Position numbers and translations under genes: made by a program. Source: JASGIT01 sp047601665 (GTDB taxonomy: Bacteria > Pseudomonadota > Gammaproteobacteria > Burkholderiales > Burkholderiaceae_C). From it: a DNA stretch of 64,000 bases. The notes under the pieces were generated by a model, which was given only the letters and a program-made list of their open reading frames with translations, was not told where the DNA came from and made no database searches. The stretch lies in NCBI GenBank assembly GCA_047601665.1, contig JASGIT010000001.1, forward strand, positions 4,402,001 through 4,466,000, in the 5' to 3' direction. Every line of letters starts with the position of its first letter. Positions within the stretch are counted from its first letter, which is position 1. Positions 35,904 through 44,592 of this stretch are shown here, piece after piece.

Positions 35904-38375
35904 TCAGTAACGCAAGCGCAAATTCAGCATGACATTGCGAGGTTCGCCAAAATAATTGGAGTTGCCAAGATAGCTGACACGCTGGTAGTATTTTTTATTG
36001 AAAAGGTTGTTGATTGTCAATGTTGCGCTCAGATGCTTGTTGATGTCATATCCTATTTGCGCACCGAACACCGCGACGGGGCCCTGTTCAAGCACCGGCG
36101 TAGTTTGGCTCTTTAGCGAACTGAAGAAATTCATGCCACCGCCCAGACTTAAACCCATGAGATCGGGGCTTGTGAAGCGATAATTTGTCCAGAGTTTGAG
36201 AGTGTGCTCCGGTTGTGCCGGGTTGAAGGCCATGCCTTCGCTATAGGTATCTTTGAGATATTTTGTTTGCAAATAGGTATACCCAACAATAATGTTCCAG
36301 CTGGGCGTAATTTGTCCGCCAACTTCTGCTTCAACGCCTCGGCTGCGCACCTTACCCGCAGCCAAATAATATGTGCCGGTCGGATCATCTGGGTCGTTAT
36401 ACGCGCGATTCTTGTCTTCAATATTGAATAGCGCCAACGATGCATTTAGGCGTTTATTCAAGAAACTTCCCTTGGTACCAATCTCGTATTCAGACCCAAT
36501 GCGCGGAGGCAGTACGCTGCCGCCCATTGTCAACTCCGTCTGTGGTACGAAAATATCCGTATAGCTTCCGTAAATGGAAACGTCCCGGGTAACGTCATAG
36601 ATAAGACCTGCAAACGGTGTGGCGCGATGATGTGCGACCCCCTGATCAGACCAGTCTGAAGGAGTTGGCCAAACGTCTTGAGTTTTATTTCGGAACCAAG
36701 ACACTCTGGTGCCAATGACCGCCGTCAGTGAATCAAGTAGTTTGTAACGCAATTGCCCATACAGACCATATTGCAGAGTATCCGTGCGAGACCCGGAAGT
36801 CAGTGACGGCTCGGGAATCGCACTTGCATTGAAAACGTCGGCCACCATGCCGCCGTACCCACTGTCTTGCCGCAGCTGGTAATGATCTAGATTGGCACCG
36901 AACACAAGCTCGTGAGTCCGTCCGAACAAATCAAAAGGGCCTCCAGCATAGATGTCGAAACCATCCCATTGCTTGCGGGATTTCACGTTGGCAGTGGTAA
37001 ATCTCAACGCCGAGGAGATATCGGTAATGCCAGATCCAGCCAATTGGGATGCAGAAAGAACCTCAGGCTCCATAACGCGGTGCGTATAGACCGCATGCGA
37101 ACTCCACCCATTATCGAAGCGGTGCGTCTCGTCTGCGGTAAGTTCCAGCGTGTTTGCTTGACTGTAACTCCAGTCTGCACCGAGGAAAGTAGAGGTTGAA
37201 GTATCCCACAGTTGACCATTCTTTGCAGGCAGACCGGTCCAGAAAGGACTTCTGCGACTGCGCTGATAGGCTGCAGTAAATGACAGGGTATCTCGCGGCG
37301 TGAGATCGTATTCGAGAATACCATAAGCCAGGGCATGCCAATCCTTGGCACCCCAGTACATATTCCGAGTTTGATCGGCGGCAACAAATCGCCCGCGCAA
37401 AGAACCATCCTTATTCAATGGCCCTGTTACGTCGATATCATTCGCAAAATTATTTTTTGATCCTGCAGATACACTGCCGTTGATGGAAAACTCTTTGAGG
37501 GGCCGTTTCCGAACTAAATTAACAGAGCCGCCCGGCTCTCCGCTGCCCTGTAGAAGGCCAGAAGGGCCACGCAGAACTTCAACTCGGTCATACATGGCCA
37601 TGTCGAATTGCGGGTTGTAGTCGCCGAGCACATTGCTGGCCGGCACACCATCATATTGGACTTGAAGCTCATATCCACGCGAAAAGAAATCCGGCCCCCC
37701 TGCGCCATTGATCGGTATCGACACGCCTGTCACCGTGTTCATGGCATCTTCAAATGTCCGTAGATTGCGGTCATCCATTTGCTGTCGCGTGACCACCGAC
37801 ACAGACGACGGGATGTCTTTCAGTGGAACTGGCAATTTGCCTGCCACAGTCGCAGCATCCGCCCCGTATGAGCCACTCCCTTCTGTTGTCGCGCTGGAAA
37901 CAGCGGATCCCTGGACTTGTACGGTCGGGAGGGTTGCTTCATTTGCCGAGGGCACTATCTGGACCTTTTTCTTCTCGGATTGCGCCGCCCGCAGCCCATA
38001 GCTGCCGTCGCCCTGCTCAAAAGCCTCCAGCCCGGTGCCGGCCAATAGCGCCGCGAAACCGCCCGACACGCTGTAGCTGCCTTTGAGGCCCGCGCTGGTC
38101 TTTCCTTCGGCGGCGTTGCCCGCCCCTACGAGGTAGACGCCCGCCTCACGCGAGAAGCGGGTGAGCGCCGTGCTCAGCGGGCCGGCGGGAATGTCATAGC
38201 TGCGGCTGAGGGAAGCCGCTGCGCCGGCAGCCTGCGCCCGAGCGTCGGGCACCCAGCCGGACAGGGCGAAGGCCCCCCCTAGGGCGAGCAGGTGGATGGC
38301 CAGCGCGAGCGAGCGGGCAGCGGGGCGGTTCGCGGCGGCAGGGGTGGCCGGACGCTTGGAGCAGCGGTGAGGCAT
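35904..38375 (-). CDS. TonB-dependent siderophore receptor with STN signalling domain (locus A)
   Basis: 823 aa. Signal peptide to about residue 47 (ALSGWVPDARAQA), then an STN domain (SYDIPAGPLSTALTRFSREAGVYLVGAGNAAEGKTSAGLKG), a plug (PSSVSVVTRQQMDDRNLRTFEDAMNTVTGV..EVLRGPSGLLQGSGEPGGSVNLVRKRP) and a 22-strand barrel ending in ...RNVMLNLRLRY with terminal aromatic residue. The plug resembles FpvA/FoxA-type receptors for hydroxamate or pyoverdine-like siderophores. The STN domain signals to the FecR encoded at 39413. Plug and barrel are A/T-richer than the STN part. A GAGGAAA ribosome binding site precedes the ATG. Confidence 0.92.
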   Translation of the reverse strand: MPHRCSKRPATPAAANRPAARSLALAIHLLALGGAFALSGWVPDARAQAAGAAASLSRSYDIPAGPLSTALTRFSREAGVYLVGAGNAAEGKTSAGLKGSYSVSGGFAALLAGTGLEAFEQGDGSYGLRAAQSEKKKVQIVPSANEATLPTVQVQGSAVSSATTEGSGSYGADAATVAGKLPVPLKDIPSSVSVVTRQQMDDRNLRTFEDAMNTVTGVSIPINGAGGPDFFSRGYELQVQYDGVPASNVLGDYNPQFDMAMYDRVEVLRGPSGLLQGSGEPGGSVNLVRKRPLKEFSINGSVSAGSKNNFANDIDVTGPLNKDGSLRGRFVAADQTRNMYWGAKDWHALAYGILEYDLTPRDTLSFTAAYQRSRRSPFWTGLPAKNGQLWDTSTSTFLGADWSYSQANTLELTADETHRFDNGWSSHAVYTHRVMEPEVLSASQLAGSGITDISSALRFTTANVKSRKQWDGFDIYAGGPFDLFGRTHELVFGANLDHYQLRQDSGYGGMVADVFNASAIPEPSLTSGSRTDTLQYGLYGQLRYKLLDSLTAVIGTRVSWFRNKTQDVWPTPSDWSDQGVAHHRATPFAGLIYDVTRDVSIYGSYTDIFVPQTELTMGGSVLPPRIGSEYEIGTKGSFLNKRLNASLALFNIEDKNRAYNDPDDPTGTYYLAAGKVRSRGVEAEVGGQITPSWNIIVGYTYLQTKYLKDTYSEGMAFNPAQPEHTLKLWTNYRFTSPDLMGLSLGGGMNFFSSLKSQTTPVLEQGPVAVFGAQIGYDINKHLSATLTINNLFNKKYYQRVSYLGNSNYFGEPRNVMLNLRLRY

Positions 38376-38619
38376 GGGCGGGTTTCCTCTCAGGGTCGAA
38401 AAGGGTCGATCAACGAAGCGAAGACCCTCAACGCACGATCCATGGGCTGCCTTGGCGCGCCACCGAACCCAGGCTCGGCACGCGTCACGCCTGGGTGGTG
38501 GGCTCGGCGGTGATTAATGTCTTCTCAACCCGTTAAACCGCCGAGCGGTCAAAACCCGGAACTCAGGCTTGAAACATGCTTCGCTCCTGACGTCTTTGCC
38601 AGCTCAAGTCAAAGTATGA
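38376..38619. other. Receptor leader region of locus A, no gene supported
   Basis: About 245 bp between the locus A receptor start and the toxin-antitoxin operator. It should hold the receptor promoter on the minus strand and its ribosome binding site (GAGGAAA on the minus strand). No -35/-10 pair could be placed with confidence. Confidence 0.4.
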
Positions 38620-38638
38620 AACAGCTAGAATAGCTGTT
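38620..38638. promoter_or_regulatory. Operator of the Phd/PIN toxin-antitoxin pair
   Basis: AACAGCTAGAATAGCTGTT, perfect 8-bp arms around GAA, 28 bp upstream of the antitoxin start. Phd/YefM antitoxins repress through such palindromes. Confidence 0.65.
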
Positions 38639-38665
38639 ACGTACTCTTTAGCCCAAGGATTCGCC

Positions 38666-38962
38666 ATGCGTGCCATTGCGTCGCTGGAAGCCCAGAACCA
38701 TTTCGGTGAATTGCTCGACACCTCGCAGCGCGAGCCTGTGCTCATCACCCGTCGCGGCAGGCCCGTGTCGCTGGTGCTCTCGCCCGTCAACGACTTGGCT
38801 GCCCTGCAGCGCCAGTTCGCCCGCGCCTTGGGTGAGCTGGCGCCGCTGCGTGGTGCTGCGGCCGAGTCCGAACTGCGGCGCAGCCTGGAGGGTCTGGGTG
38901 AGCAGGCTATTCGGGAGGGCTTGACGGAACAGGATGTGCAGCGGCTCATTGACGAGGGCTGA
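38666..38962 (+). CDS. Phd/YefM-type antitoxin
   Basis: 98 aa. The N-terminus ASLEAQNHFGELLDTSQREPVLITRRGRPVSLVLSP is the Phd/YefM fold that pairs as a dimer on DNA; the C-terminal helices (LRRSLEGLGEQAIREGLTEQDVQRLIDEG) would wrap the toxin. The next gene, a PIN toxin, starts 8 bp after its stop. The pair lies opposite to, and between, the fecR-like and receptor genes of locus A, and a palindrome overlaps its promoter region. Confidence 0.85.
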   Translation: MRAIASLEAQNHFGELLDTSQREPVLITRRGRPVSLVLSPVNDLAALQRQFARALGELAPLRGAAAESELRRSLEGLGEQAIREGLTEQDVQRLIDEG

Positions 38963-38970
38963 AACCGCGC

Positions 38971-39375
38971 ATGCCCCCTATCGTCCTCGACACCAACCTG
39001 CTGGTCAGCGCTGCGCTGTTGCCCGACAGCGCCAGCGGACAGGCGCTCAGGCAGGCCGTGCTTCATCATGAACTGGCTTTCTCCGATGCCACTTGGGATG
39101 AGTTGCAAGAGGTGCTGCAACGGCCCAGGTTCGACCGCTACTTCCATCCCGCCGTCCGGCGCACCGGGTATCTGCAGACGCTGGCTCGCATCGCGCGTTG
39201 GCACCATGTCGGTACCCGCGTGGCCGATTGCCGCGATCCGAAGGACAACAAATTCCTTGAGCTCGCCCTCGATGCCGGGGCAGCCATGATCGTCAGCGGT
39301 GACGACGATCTGCTATGCCTGCATCCCTGGCGTGGCATTCCTATCGTGGCGCCCGCCGCATTCCTCACGCGATAG
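38971..39375 (+). CDS. PIN-family toxin (PIN_3 type)
   Basis: 134 aa starting MPPIVLDTNLLVSAALLPDS. Metal-binding acidic residues of PIN ribonucleases are visible: VLDTN (Asp 7), ATWDELQEVL (Glu), DCRDPKDNKFLELALDAGAAMIVSGDDDLL (several Asp). PIN toxins cleave RNA, often tRNA or rRNA, when not bound by antitoxin. The protein belongs to the group annotated as toxin component, PIN family, paired with Phd- or RHH-type antitoxins. All catalytic residues look present. Confidence 0.87.
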   Translation: MPPIVLDTNLLVSAALLPDSASGQALRQAVLHHELAFSDATWDELQEVLQRPRFDRYFHPAVRRTGYLQTLARIARWHHVGTRVADCRDPKDNKFLELALDAGAAMIVSGDDDLLCLHPWRGIPIVAPAAFLTR

Positions 39376-39412
39376 CACACCGCGCAGGCGGCTGCTTCGC
39401 AGTCACGACGAT

Positions 39413-40411
39413 TCAGCGCCGCGCTTCCACACTCACCCACCAGGGCAGCGGCTGCGCGATGCGGATCGGCAGCGCCGAGGCCAGCATACCCAGCACCCGG
39501 TTGGTGTCCTGGATCGGGAAGTTGCCGTACACCTTGAGGCCGGCCACATCGTCGGCCACGCCCAGGTGGCCATGGCGGTAGCGGCGGAGCTCGGCGATCA
39601 CCTCGCGCAACGGGATGTTGTCGGCCACCAGCGCGCCCTGGGTCCAGGCTTCCCGGGCCGCGTCGGCGGCCTCGGGCGCGGCGATGCCATCGCCGTTGAA
39701 ACGGACCTGCCTGCCGGCCGGGATGACGCGGGTGGCGTTGCCCGAGGCGGCGCGGATTTCAACGGCGCCTTCATAGACGGCGAGCCGGATCTGCCCGTCG
39801 TCCAGGCGCACATTGAAGCGCGTGCCCAGGGCCTGCATGCGTCCCTGCGGAGTTTGGACGAAGAACGGGCGGGCGGCGTCCTTAGCGGTGGCGATGAACA
39901 CCTCGCCCTCGACCAGCACGATCGTGCGCTCGCTGCCGTTGAACCGGACGTTGACGGCGCTGGCCGTGTTGAGCCACAGGCGGCTGCCGTCGGACAGGGC
40001 CAGGTCGCGCTGTTCCCCGGTGCCGGTGCGGTAGTCCGCCCCCAGCGCCATCAGGCCGACGGGCAGCGCACCCCGGCGCCAGCCGAGCCAGCCCAGCAAG
40101 CCACCGCCCGCCAGGAGCGCGACGCTGGTCAGCGCACGGCGGCGCGCATGCAGGCGGTCGGTGGCCGCACCCAGGGCGCGGGCCGTCTGGCGGGGATCGG
40201 GCGTACCGCGCAGGGGCTCGAAACCGCGGCTGATGTCTTCGACATAACGCCAGGCGGTCTGGTGTTCCGCCTTCGCTTCCAGCCAGGCTTGCCAGGCCGC
40301 GCGGTCCACCTCCCCGGCCTTGCCGTCGCGCAGCCGGGCATACCAGTGCGCAGCCTGTTCCAGCACGTCGTGGGCGGGGGGCGGCGAAGCGCCTGCGGCG
40401 GCCTGCGTCAT
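39413..40411 (-). CDS. FecR-like anti-sigma/signal transducer (locus A)
   Basis: 332 aa. The cytoplasmic N-terminus HDVLEQAAHWYARLRDGKAGEVDRAAWQAWLEAKAEHQTAW is the DUF4880/anti-sigma region. A membrane segment lies near residues 93-112 (LTSVALLAGGGLLGWLGW), followed by the periplasmic FecR domain (DYRTGTGEQRDLALSDGSRLWLNTASAVNVRF..GEVFIATAKDAARPFFVQTPQGRMQALGTRFNVR) that reads the receptor STN domain, and a C-terminal STN-like stretch. It starts 10 bp after the sigma factor gene. It should hold or activate the FecI-like sigma factor depending on receptor state. Confidence 0.9.
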   Translation of the reverse strand: MTQAAAGASPPPAHDVLEQAAHWYARLRDGKAGEVDRAAWQAWLEAKAEHQTAWRYVEDISRGFEPLRGTPDPRQTARALGAATDRLHARRRALTSVALLAGGGLLGWLGWRRGALPVGLMALGADYRTGTGEQRDLALSDGSRLWLNTASAVNVRFNGSERTIVLVEGEVFIATAKDAARPFFVQTPQGRMQALGTRFNVRLDDGQIRLAVYEGAVEIRAASGNATRVIPAGRQVRFNGDGIAAPEAADAAREAWTQGALVADNIPLREVIAELRRYRHGHLGVADDVAGLKVYGNFPIQDTNRVLGMLASALPIRIAQPLPWWVSVEARR

Positions 40412-40421
40412 CGCGCGCGGC

Positions 40422-40985
40422 TCAGCCGGGGCGGTCCTGCCGCAGTTCGGCCGCGGTCTGGCGCGCGCGCAGCGTCAGGCACCCGAGCATGGCCTGCGCC
40501 ACGTACTTGCGCACCATGCGGCCAGAGACGCCCAGTTCGGCGCCCACTTCGTCATCGGTCATCTCGCAGACCACGGCCAGGGTGAAGGCACGGGCGGCGT
40601 TGGGCGAGAGGGCCTGCAGCATGACGCCGATCTCTTCCAGCGCCTCCAGCACCATGACCTGCCGCTCTGCGGAAGGGTAAAGCTCCTGCGGCATGGCCGC
40701 CAGCGTATCGAGCCACGCGCGTTCGATCTCCTGCCTGCGCCAGAGGTTGATGCACAGGTTCTGCGCCGTCGTGCGCAGGTAGGCGCGCGCCTCGGCTCCG
40801 CTGTCGAAGCGTTTCTGAGTGCGGCCACTGATCAGCCGGACGAAAGTGTCATGCGCCAGATCGGCCGCATCGGCTGCGTTGCCCAGCCGGCGGCGCAGCC
40901 ATCCATACAGCCAACCGTGATGGTCGCTGTAGAGCGTCTCCACAGGGGCAAAGGAAGCTTGAGCCAAGGCGTTCAAAGGGGTCAC
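40422..40985 (-). CDS. FecI-like ECF sigma factor (locus A)
   Basis: About 187 aa from GTG 40985 (TPLNALAQASFAPVETLYSDHHGWL), chosen because the other two sigma factors of the window start a similar distance before the LYxDHHxWL segment; a longer upstream frame lacks support. Region 2 (WLRRRLGNAADAADLAHDTFVRLI) binds the -10 element and region 4 (ALSPNAARAFTLAVVCEMTDDEVGAELGVSGRMVRKYVAQAM) the -35 element. It directs RNA polymerase to the receptor operon when FecR reports a loaded receptor. A probable Fur box lies about 45 bp upstream. Confidence 0.88.
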   Translation of the reverse strand: MTPLNALAQASFAPVETLYSDHHGWLYGWLRRRLGNAADAADLAHDTFVRLISGRTQKRFDSGAEARAYLRTTAQNLCINLWRRQEIERAWLDTLAAMPQELYPSAERQVMVLEALEEIGVMLQALSPNAARAFTLAVVCEMTDDEVGAELGVSGRMVRKYVAQAMLGCLTLRARQTAAELRQDRPG

Positions 40986-41029
40986 CCGTCCGTATAGCGG
41001 CTGAGTCGATGGCCATCGGCACGGCCGGA

Positions 41030-41049
41030 TGCAAATGAGAACTACTCGC
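41030..41049. promoter_or_regulatory. Probable Fur box upstream of locus A sigma factor
   Basis: Read on the minus strand, GCGAGTAGTTCTCATTTGCA resembles the GCGAATxATTCTCATTTGC form of Fur boxes in Bordetella-like bacteria. It lies about 45 bp upstream of the GTG start, in promoter position. Confidence 0.6.
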
Positions 41050-41225
41050 GATTTTAATCTAGATTTGGAGACGAGACCGGCCGCCGGATACCCAGGCGGG
41101 TTTGGCTGGGCTTGCCTGGGCGCTCCCACGGCTCCGCCGGATTTACGGTATTGAATAGGGTTCAGGCTATAAATATTTTTCGATTCATAGCTCTGCGCGC
41201 CTTGCATGACCCCGGGCAGGCTTAG

Positions 41226-42393
41226 GGAAGGTCTGCATAAATCGCTCCACGACGTGCTTGGCATCGGCATGAAGCGCTGAGACGATACGGACCATGAAGC
41301 AGCACAGCCTGGGCTTGGGAGTGACGGCCAAGCGGACGCGGCGCCGGGAGTTTCTCGACGAGATGGAGAAGGTCGTGCCGTGGGCGGACTTGGTGGCGTT
41401 GGTGATGCCGTATCTGCCCGAAGGCAAACGTGGCCGGCCGCCGTTCTCGCCGGAGACGATGCTTCGCATTCACTTCATGCAGCAGTGGTTCGCGCTGAGC
41501 GACCCGGCAATGGAAGAGGCGCTGCACGACATGCCGGTGTTCCGCGAGTTCGCGGGCCTCGAAGGCTGGGACGAGCGGCTGCCCGACGAGAGTACGATCC
41601 TGCGCTTTCGGCATGTGCTGGACAAGCACAAGCTGTGCCGGCCAGATCCTGCAGACCGTCAACGACCTGCTCAGCGCCAAGGGCGTGATGCTCAAGAGCG
41701 GCACGGTGGTGGACGCCACGCTGATCGCCGCGCCCAGCTCGACCAAGAACAGCCGTGGCGAGCGCGATCCAGAGATGAAGCAAAGCCGCAAGGGGCAGCA
41801 GTGGTACTTCGGCATGAAGTGCCACATTGGCGTGAACATCGAATCCGGCCTGATCCACACGGTGCGAGGCACCAGTGGCGCCGTCAATGATGTGATCGAG
41901 GCCAACAGTCTGGTGCGCGCCAGTGACCGCGAGGTCTACGCCGACGCGGGCTACCAAGGCGCCGGCAAGCGGCCTGATGCCAGAAGCGACGTGGCCTGGC
42001 ACATCGCCATGCGCCCCGGCAAACGCCGTCAGCTCGACCCGGCCAAACGGATCGAGGCCCTGACCGAGCAACTGGAGCGCGTGAAGGCCGGCATTCGGGC
42101 ACGGGTCGAACACCCGTTCCGAGTGCTCAAGCGCCAGTTCGGTCACGTCAAGGTGCGCTACCGCGGGTTGGCCAAGAACACAGCGCAGCTGCACACACTG
42201 TTTGCGCTGGCCAATCTGTGGCTGGTGCGGCGCAAACTGCTGGGGGCCTGGGCATGAGTGCGCCCGCAGTTCGCCAAATAGGCCCATCCGGCGCAGTGGG
42301 CACGTGAGCTGTGAGGCGAAATGGGCTTCGGCCGCATTGCATACCAGTGGATCCCGCGCACGCACGCTCATGCGTGTGTTGTGCAGACCTGCC
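41226..42393 (+). mobile_element. IS5-family element with dead transposase, 1168 bp
   Basis: Ends GGAAGGTCTGCATAA (41226 onward) and, inverted, GGCAGGTCTGCACAA (ending 42393) match at 13 of 15 positions and resemble IS5 termini. The flanks are TTAG (41222-41225) and CTAG (42394-42397), fitting the YTAR target of IS5 with one later substitution. The single transposase gene inside carries a one-base frameshift. The element sits between the locus A sigma factor promoter region and the AbiE-like pair. Confidence 0.82.
41294..42257 (+). pseudogene. IS5-family transposase, frameshifted
   Basis: Starts MKQHSLGLGVTAKRTRRREFLDEMEKVVPWADLVALV and reads on through RGRPPFSPETMLRIHFMQQWFALSDPAMEEAL to FRHVLDKHKL. 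There the frame changes at about 41635, and the expected GQILQTVNDLLSAKG continues one frame over, followed by the DDE landmarks VVDATLIAAPSSTKN, YADAGYQG and RVEHPFRVLKRQFG to the stop at 42257. One extra T at CTGTGCCGG is the simplest cause. No intact enzyme can be made. Confidence 0.88.
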
Positions 42394-42478
42394 CTAGTAC
42401 TGGAAAGTCACTGGCTCTTCTCTTCTAGCTCGCGTTAATGCCGACTGCGGCACCGAGTCGTGACTTGAGGGCTCTCGC

Positions 42479-43378
42479 CTATTCGCACAACGCCCGTACT
42501 TTTCCAACGAAGTCCATCACCATGCCACTCACGTCGCGTTGCTCCAGCACGAAGGCGTCGCCCCCTGGCTGACCTACCTGGTGAAAATTGGCGAACATGG
42601 ATGGGCCATCCTTGGTCCAGCCCTCGTCACGATCATCGTCGCAGAAGTGCTTTTCGAGCAGGCCGAGCACATCGCGAAGTGCATCGGAATGCGCGCTGGT
42701 CCGCAGACGCTGTGCATACAACTCGGCGAGCTCGTCGACTGTTCTCCAGTGCCGCATGACATGGATGAGATCGGCAACGTCCTTGCGCGTACTGCGTTGA
42801 TCGAATGCCAAAGTCTTTAGGACCAGGAACGCCACGGCGTCGGCATAACGCACAACCTCCGTGACTACTCCATCGCCGTCCGGTAGTTCAACCCGGACCT
42901 CGCGCTCCTCAAACCATTCATGCGCGATGCTGGCATGGAGAATCTGGAGAGCTGACACGTCCTCGCCGTCGACCTCCACCAACTTCCCGCTGCGACTGGG
43001 ATCACCCGCATCCAGGAGAAATTCGATCACGACGGGGAGACCTTTCAGCTCGTACACCCATTGCCACTTGCTGACTTTCCCCTGCTCAGTCTCATAGGGC
43101 ATGAAGCCATTGTCTTTGAGCTGTCGGCGCAGCTTGTCGTAAGTTCCTCGTTCCGCCAGTACCGACACATTCAAAACGACATCAACGTCGGTGGTGCCAG
43201 CGTGTACCGGAATGTCCGGAGGTTGTTCGGGTGTCAGGTAGCGCGGAACCAGGCCACCCACTAGGCGAAGCGTGTGCCGGAGGGAGCCGAATGCCCGCAA
43301 TAAAACTACGAGGGCAGTTTCGCAGGCACGGGTAACGTCGGCGTCGTAACCGTCTGCTGTTTTGAACTTGGTACTCAT
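42479..43378 (-). CDS. AbiEii-like nucleotidyltransferase toxin, intact
   Basis: 299 aa. The nucleotidyltransferase core is complete: LRLVGGLVPRYL (GG motif, about residue 42), then HAGTTDVDVVLNVSVL with the DxD metal site (about 65), and LPVVIEFLLD with the third acidic residue. The C-terminal part (ADAVAFLVLKTLAFDQRSTRKDVADLIHVMRHW) is the helical domain seen in AbiEii-type proteins, which are toxins that add nucleotides to RNA or similar targets. Its ATG overlaps the AbiEi-like stop by 4 bp (ATGA). It is an intact distant counterpart of the broken gene at 4910. Confidence 0.75.
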   Translation of the reverse strand: MSTKFKTADGYDADVTRACETALVVLLRAFGSLRHTLRLVGGLVPRYLTPEQPPDIPVHAGTTDVDVVLNVSVLAERGTYDKLRRQLKDNGFMPYETEQGKVSKWQWVYELKGLPVVIEFLLDAGDPSRSGKLVEVDGEDVSALQILHASIAHEWFEEREVRVELPDGDGVVTEVVRYADAVAFLVLKTLAFDQRSTRKDVADLIHVMRHWRTVDELAELYAQRLRTSAHSDALRDVLGLLEKHFCDDDRDEGWTKDGPSMFANFHQVGQPGGDAFVLEQRDVSGMVMDFVGKVRALCE

Positions 43379-44493
43379 TCGCTTGCCCGTATCTTCAAAG
43401 CTCTGCGCCGGTATTCCGCTGCAAGCTCCTGGTTGCGGCCATACCCGTCCAGTAGGTCCAGATACTGAATGAAGCGGCTCGCAAAGCGCGAACCTGGCCG
43501 CTCAGGGTGCTCGTCAAGGAACATGAGGGAGGCCCCTTCTCTTTCCACGAACACGATGTTTGCGCCCTTCTCGACCTGCCTCAATTTCAGTTGGCGGCCC
43601 CATTCCTCTGCTTGGCCGGGAGGCACGATGACCTGCACACGATCAACGCTGGTGAGATGGGGTACGACGATATTTGCAGCGGCAGCCCCTGTGACGGCCC
43701 AACCCGCGCTCCCATCAAGGTGGGAGACGATCATTTCCAGCGGATTCGACTGAGAGGTGTAGGCATACCAGCGGGTCAGCTTTTCCCGTCGCGGAACCCA
43801 ATCGGCTACCCAGGCGTCGAGAATGCCTGCGGCATTGGATACACGCCTGCGTTGCGATGGCCCTTTGCCTATGGTCTCCACCAGATCCTCACGCTCAAGC
43901 TCCTGCATCGTGAGAGATACCGTGTAGGTCGAGGTCAGCGCCATTTCAGCCAGCTCTGCGCCCGAGATGTACTCATCCTCCGTACCGTCTGTACGGCGCC
44001 AATGCTCAAGCAGGGCATGGATCACCTGTTCCCGGGCGCCGGAGAACAACTTGACCAACCTACGCACGGGGCGCTGCCGTGGTTCTCGCTCCTTCACTAC
44101 CAAGTAGGTGCGGTGCCTGAAATACATCGAGCCCGTACCATCGTAATAGTTGATTCCCGCTTCCTTCAATTCTTTGCGCGATCCAGGGCTCAGATACTCC
44201 GCCAGAACACACAACTCAAGCGCGGTCGACGCGTCCTTGCGTGCCTCCTGATAGGCCTGGAGTTGGAGGATGGCCAGTCGAACGTCGCGCGGGTATCCCG
44301 CCCTCAAAACCTCGATAGCGAGCTCAACGTCATCACCGATCTCGAGCCTCATGGTCAGGCGGGCATCCAGTCGGGCAAACTTTCCCCCTCTGTCAAAGGG
44401 CACCTCGATTTCCTGCCGAACGACGGACATCAGAGCCGCCTCGCTCAACTCAGCGACAAAGCTGTCCAGTAGATCGACCGATTGATTTGGCAT
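43375..44493 (-). CDS. AbiEi-like antitoxin/autorepressor, intact
   Basis: About 372 aa from ATG 44493 (MPNQSVDLLDSFVAELSEAAL); an upstream ATG at 44529 would place the operator repeats inside the gene. An N-terminal alpha/beta domain (LAILQLQAYQEARKDASTALELCVLAEYLSPGSRKELKEAGINYYD) precedes a winged helix (ISGAELAEMALTSTYTVSLTMQELEREDLVETIG) and a C-terminal domain. The order matches AbiEi-type antitoxins and the gene at 5718. It should neutralise the nucleotidyltransferase encoded next and repress the pair through the two repeats upstream. Confidence 0.75.
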   Translation of the reverse strand: MPNQSVDLLDSFVAELSEAALMSVVRQEIEVPFDRGGKFARLDARLTMRLEIGDDVELAIEVLRAGYPRDVRLAILQLQAYQEARKDASTALELCVLAEYLSPGSRKELKEAGINYYDGTGSMYFRHRTYLVVKEREPRQRPVRRLVKLFSGAREQVIHALLEHWRRTDGTEDEYISGAELAEMALTSTYTVSLTMQELEREDLVETIGKGPSQRRRVSNAAGILDAWVADWVPRREKLTRWYAYTSQSNPLEMIVSHLDGSAGWAVTGAAAANIVVPHLTSVDRVQVIVPPGQAEEWGRQLKLRQVEKGANIVFVEREGASLMFLDEHPERPGSRFASRFIQYLDLLDGYGRNQELAAEYRRRALKIRASE

Positions 44494-44503
44494 ATAACGA
44501 ATA

Positions 44504-44520
44504 TTAGCTGCACAGCAAAT
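44504..44520. promoter_or_regulatory. AbiEi-type operator, proximal repeat
   Basis: TTAGCTGCACAGCAAAT, containing GCTG-CA-CAGC, lies 11-27 bp before the start at 44493. It recurs with 15 of 17 matches at 44539-44555. Confidence 0.65.
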
Positions 44521-44538
44521 ATAAAGCAAATCCCTAAG

Positions 44539-44555
44539 TTAGCTGTCCAGCAAAT
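44539..44555. promoter_or_regulatory. AbiEi-type operator, distal repeat
   Basis: TTAGCTGTCCAGCAAAT, containing GCTG-TC-CAGC. Its start is 35 bp from the proximal copy, an A/T-rich promoter-like stretch between them. Confidence 0.65.
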
Positions 44556-44592
44556 TTGATGATTTTTGTCGCTCCGCACCTTGACGCGGCAA

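Noticed and set aside
41051..41220. A regulatory RNA or riboswitch between the Fur box and the IS5 element
   Set aside because: Some GC-rich inverted segments are present but no recognisable aptamer or terminator; nothing to support an RNA gene.
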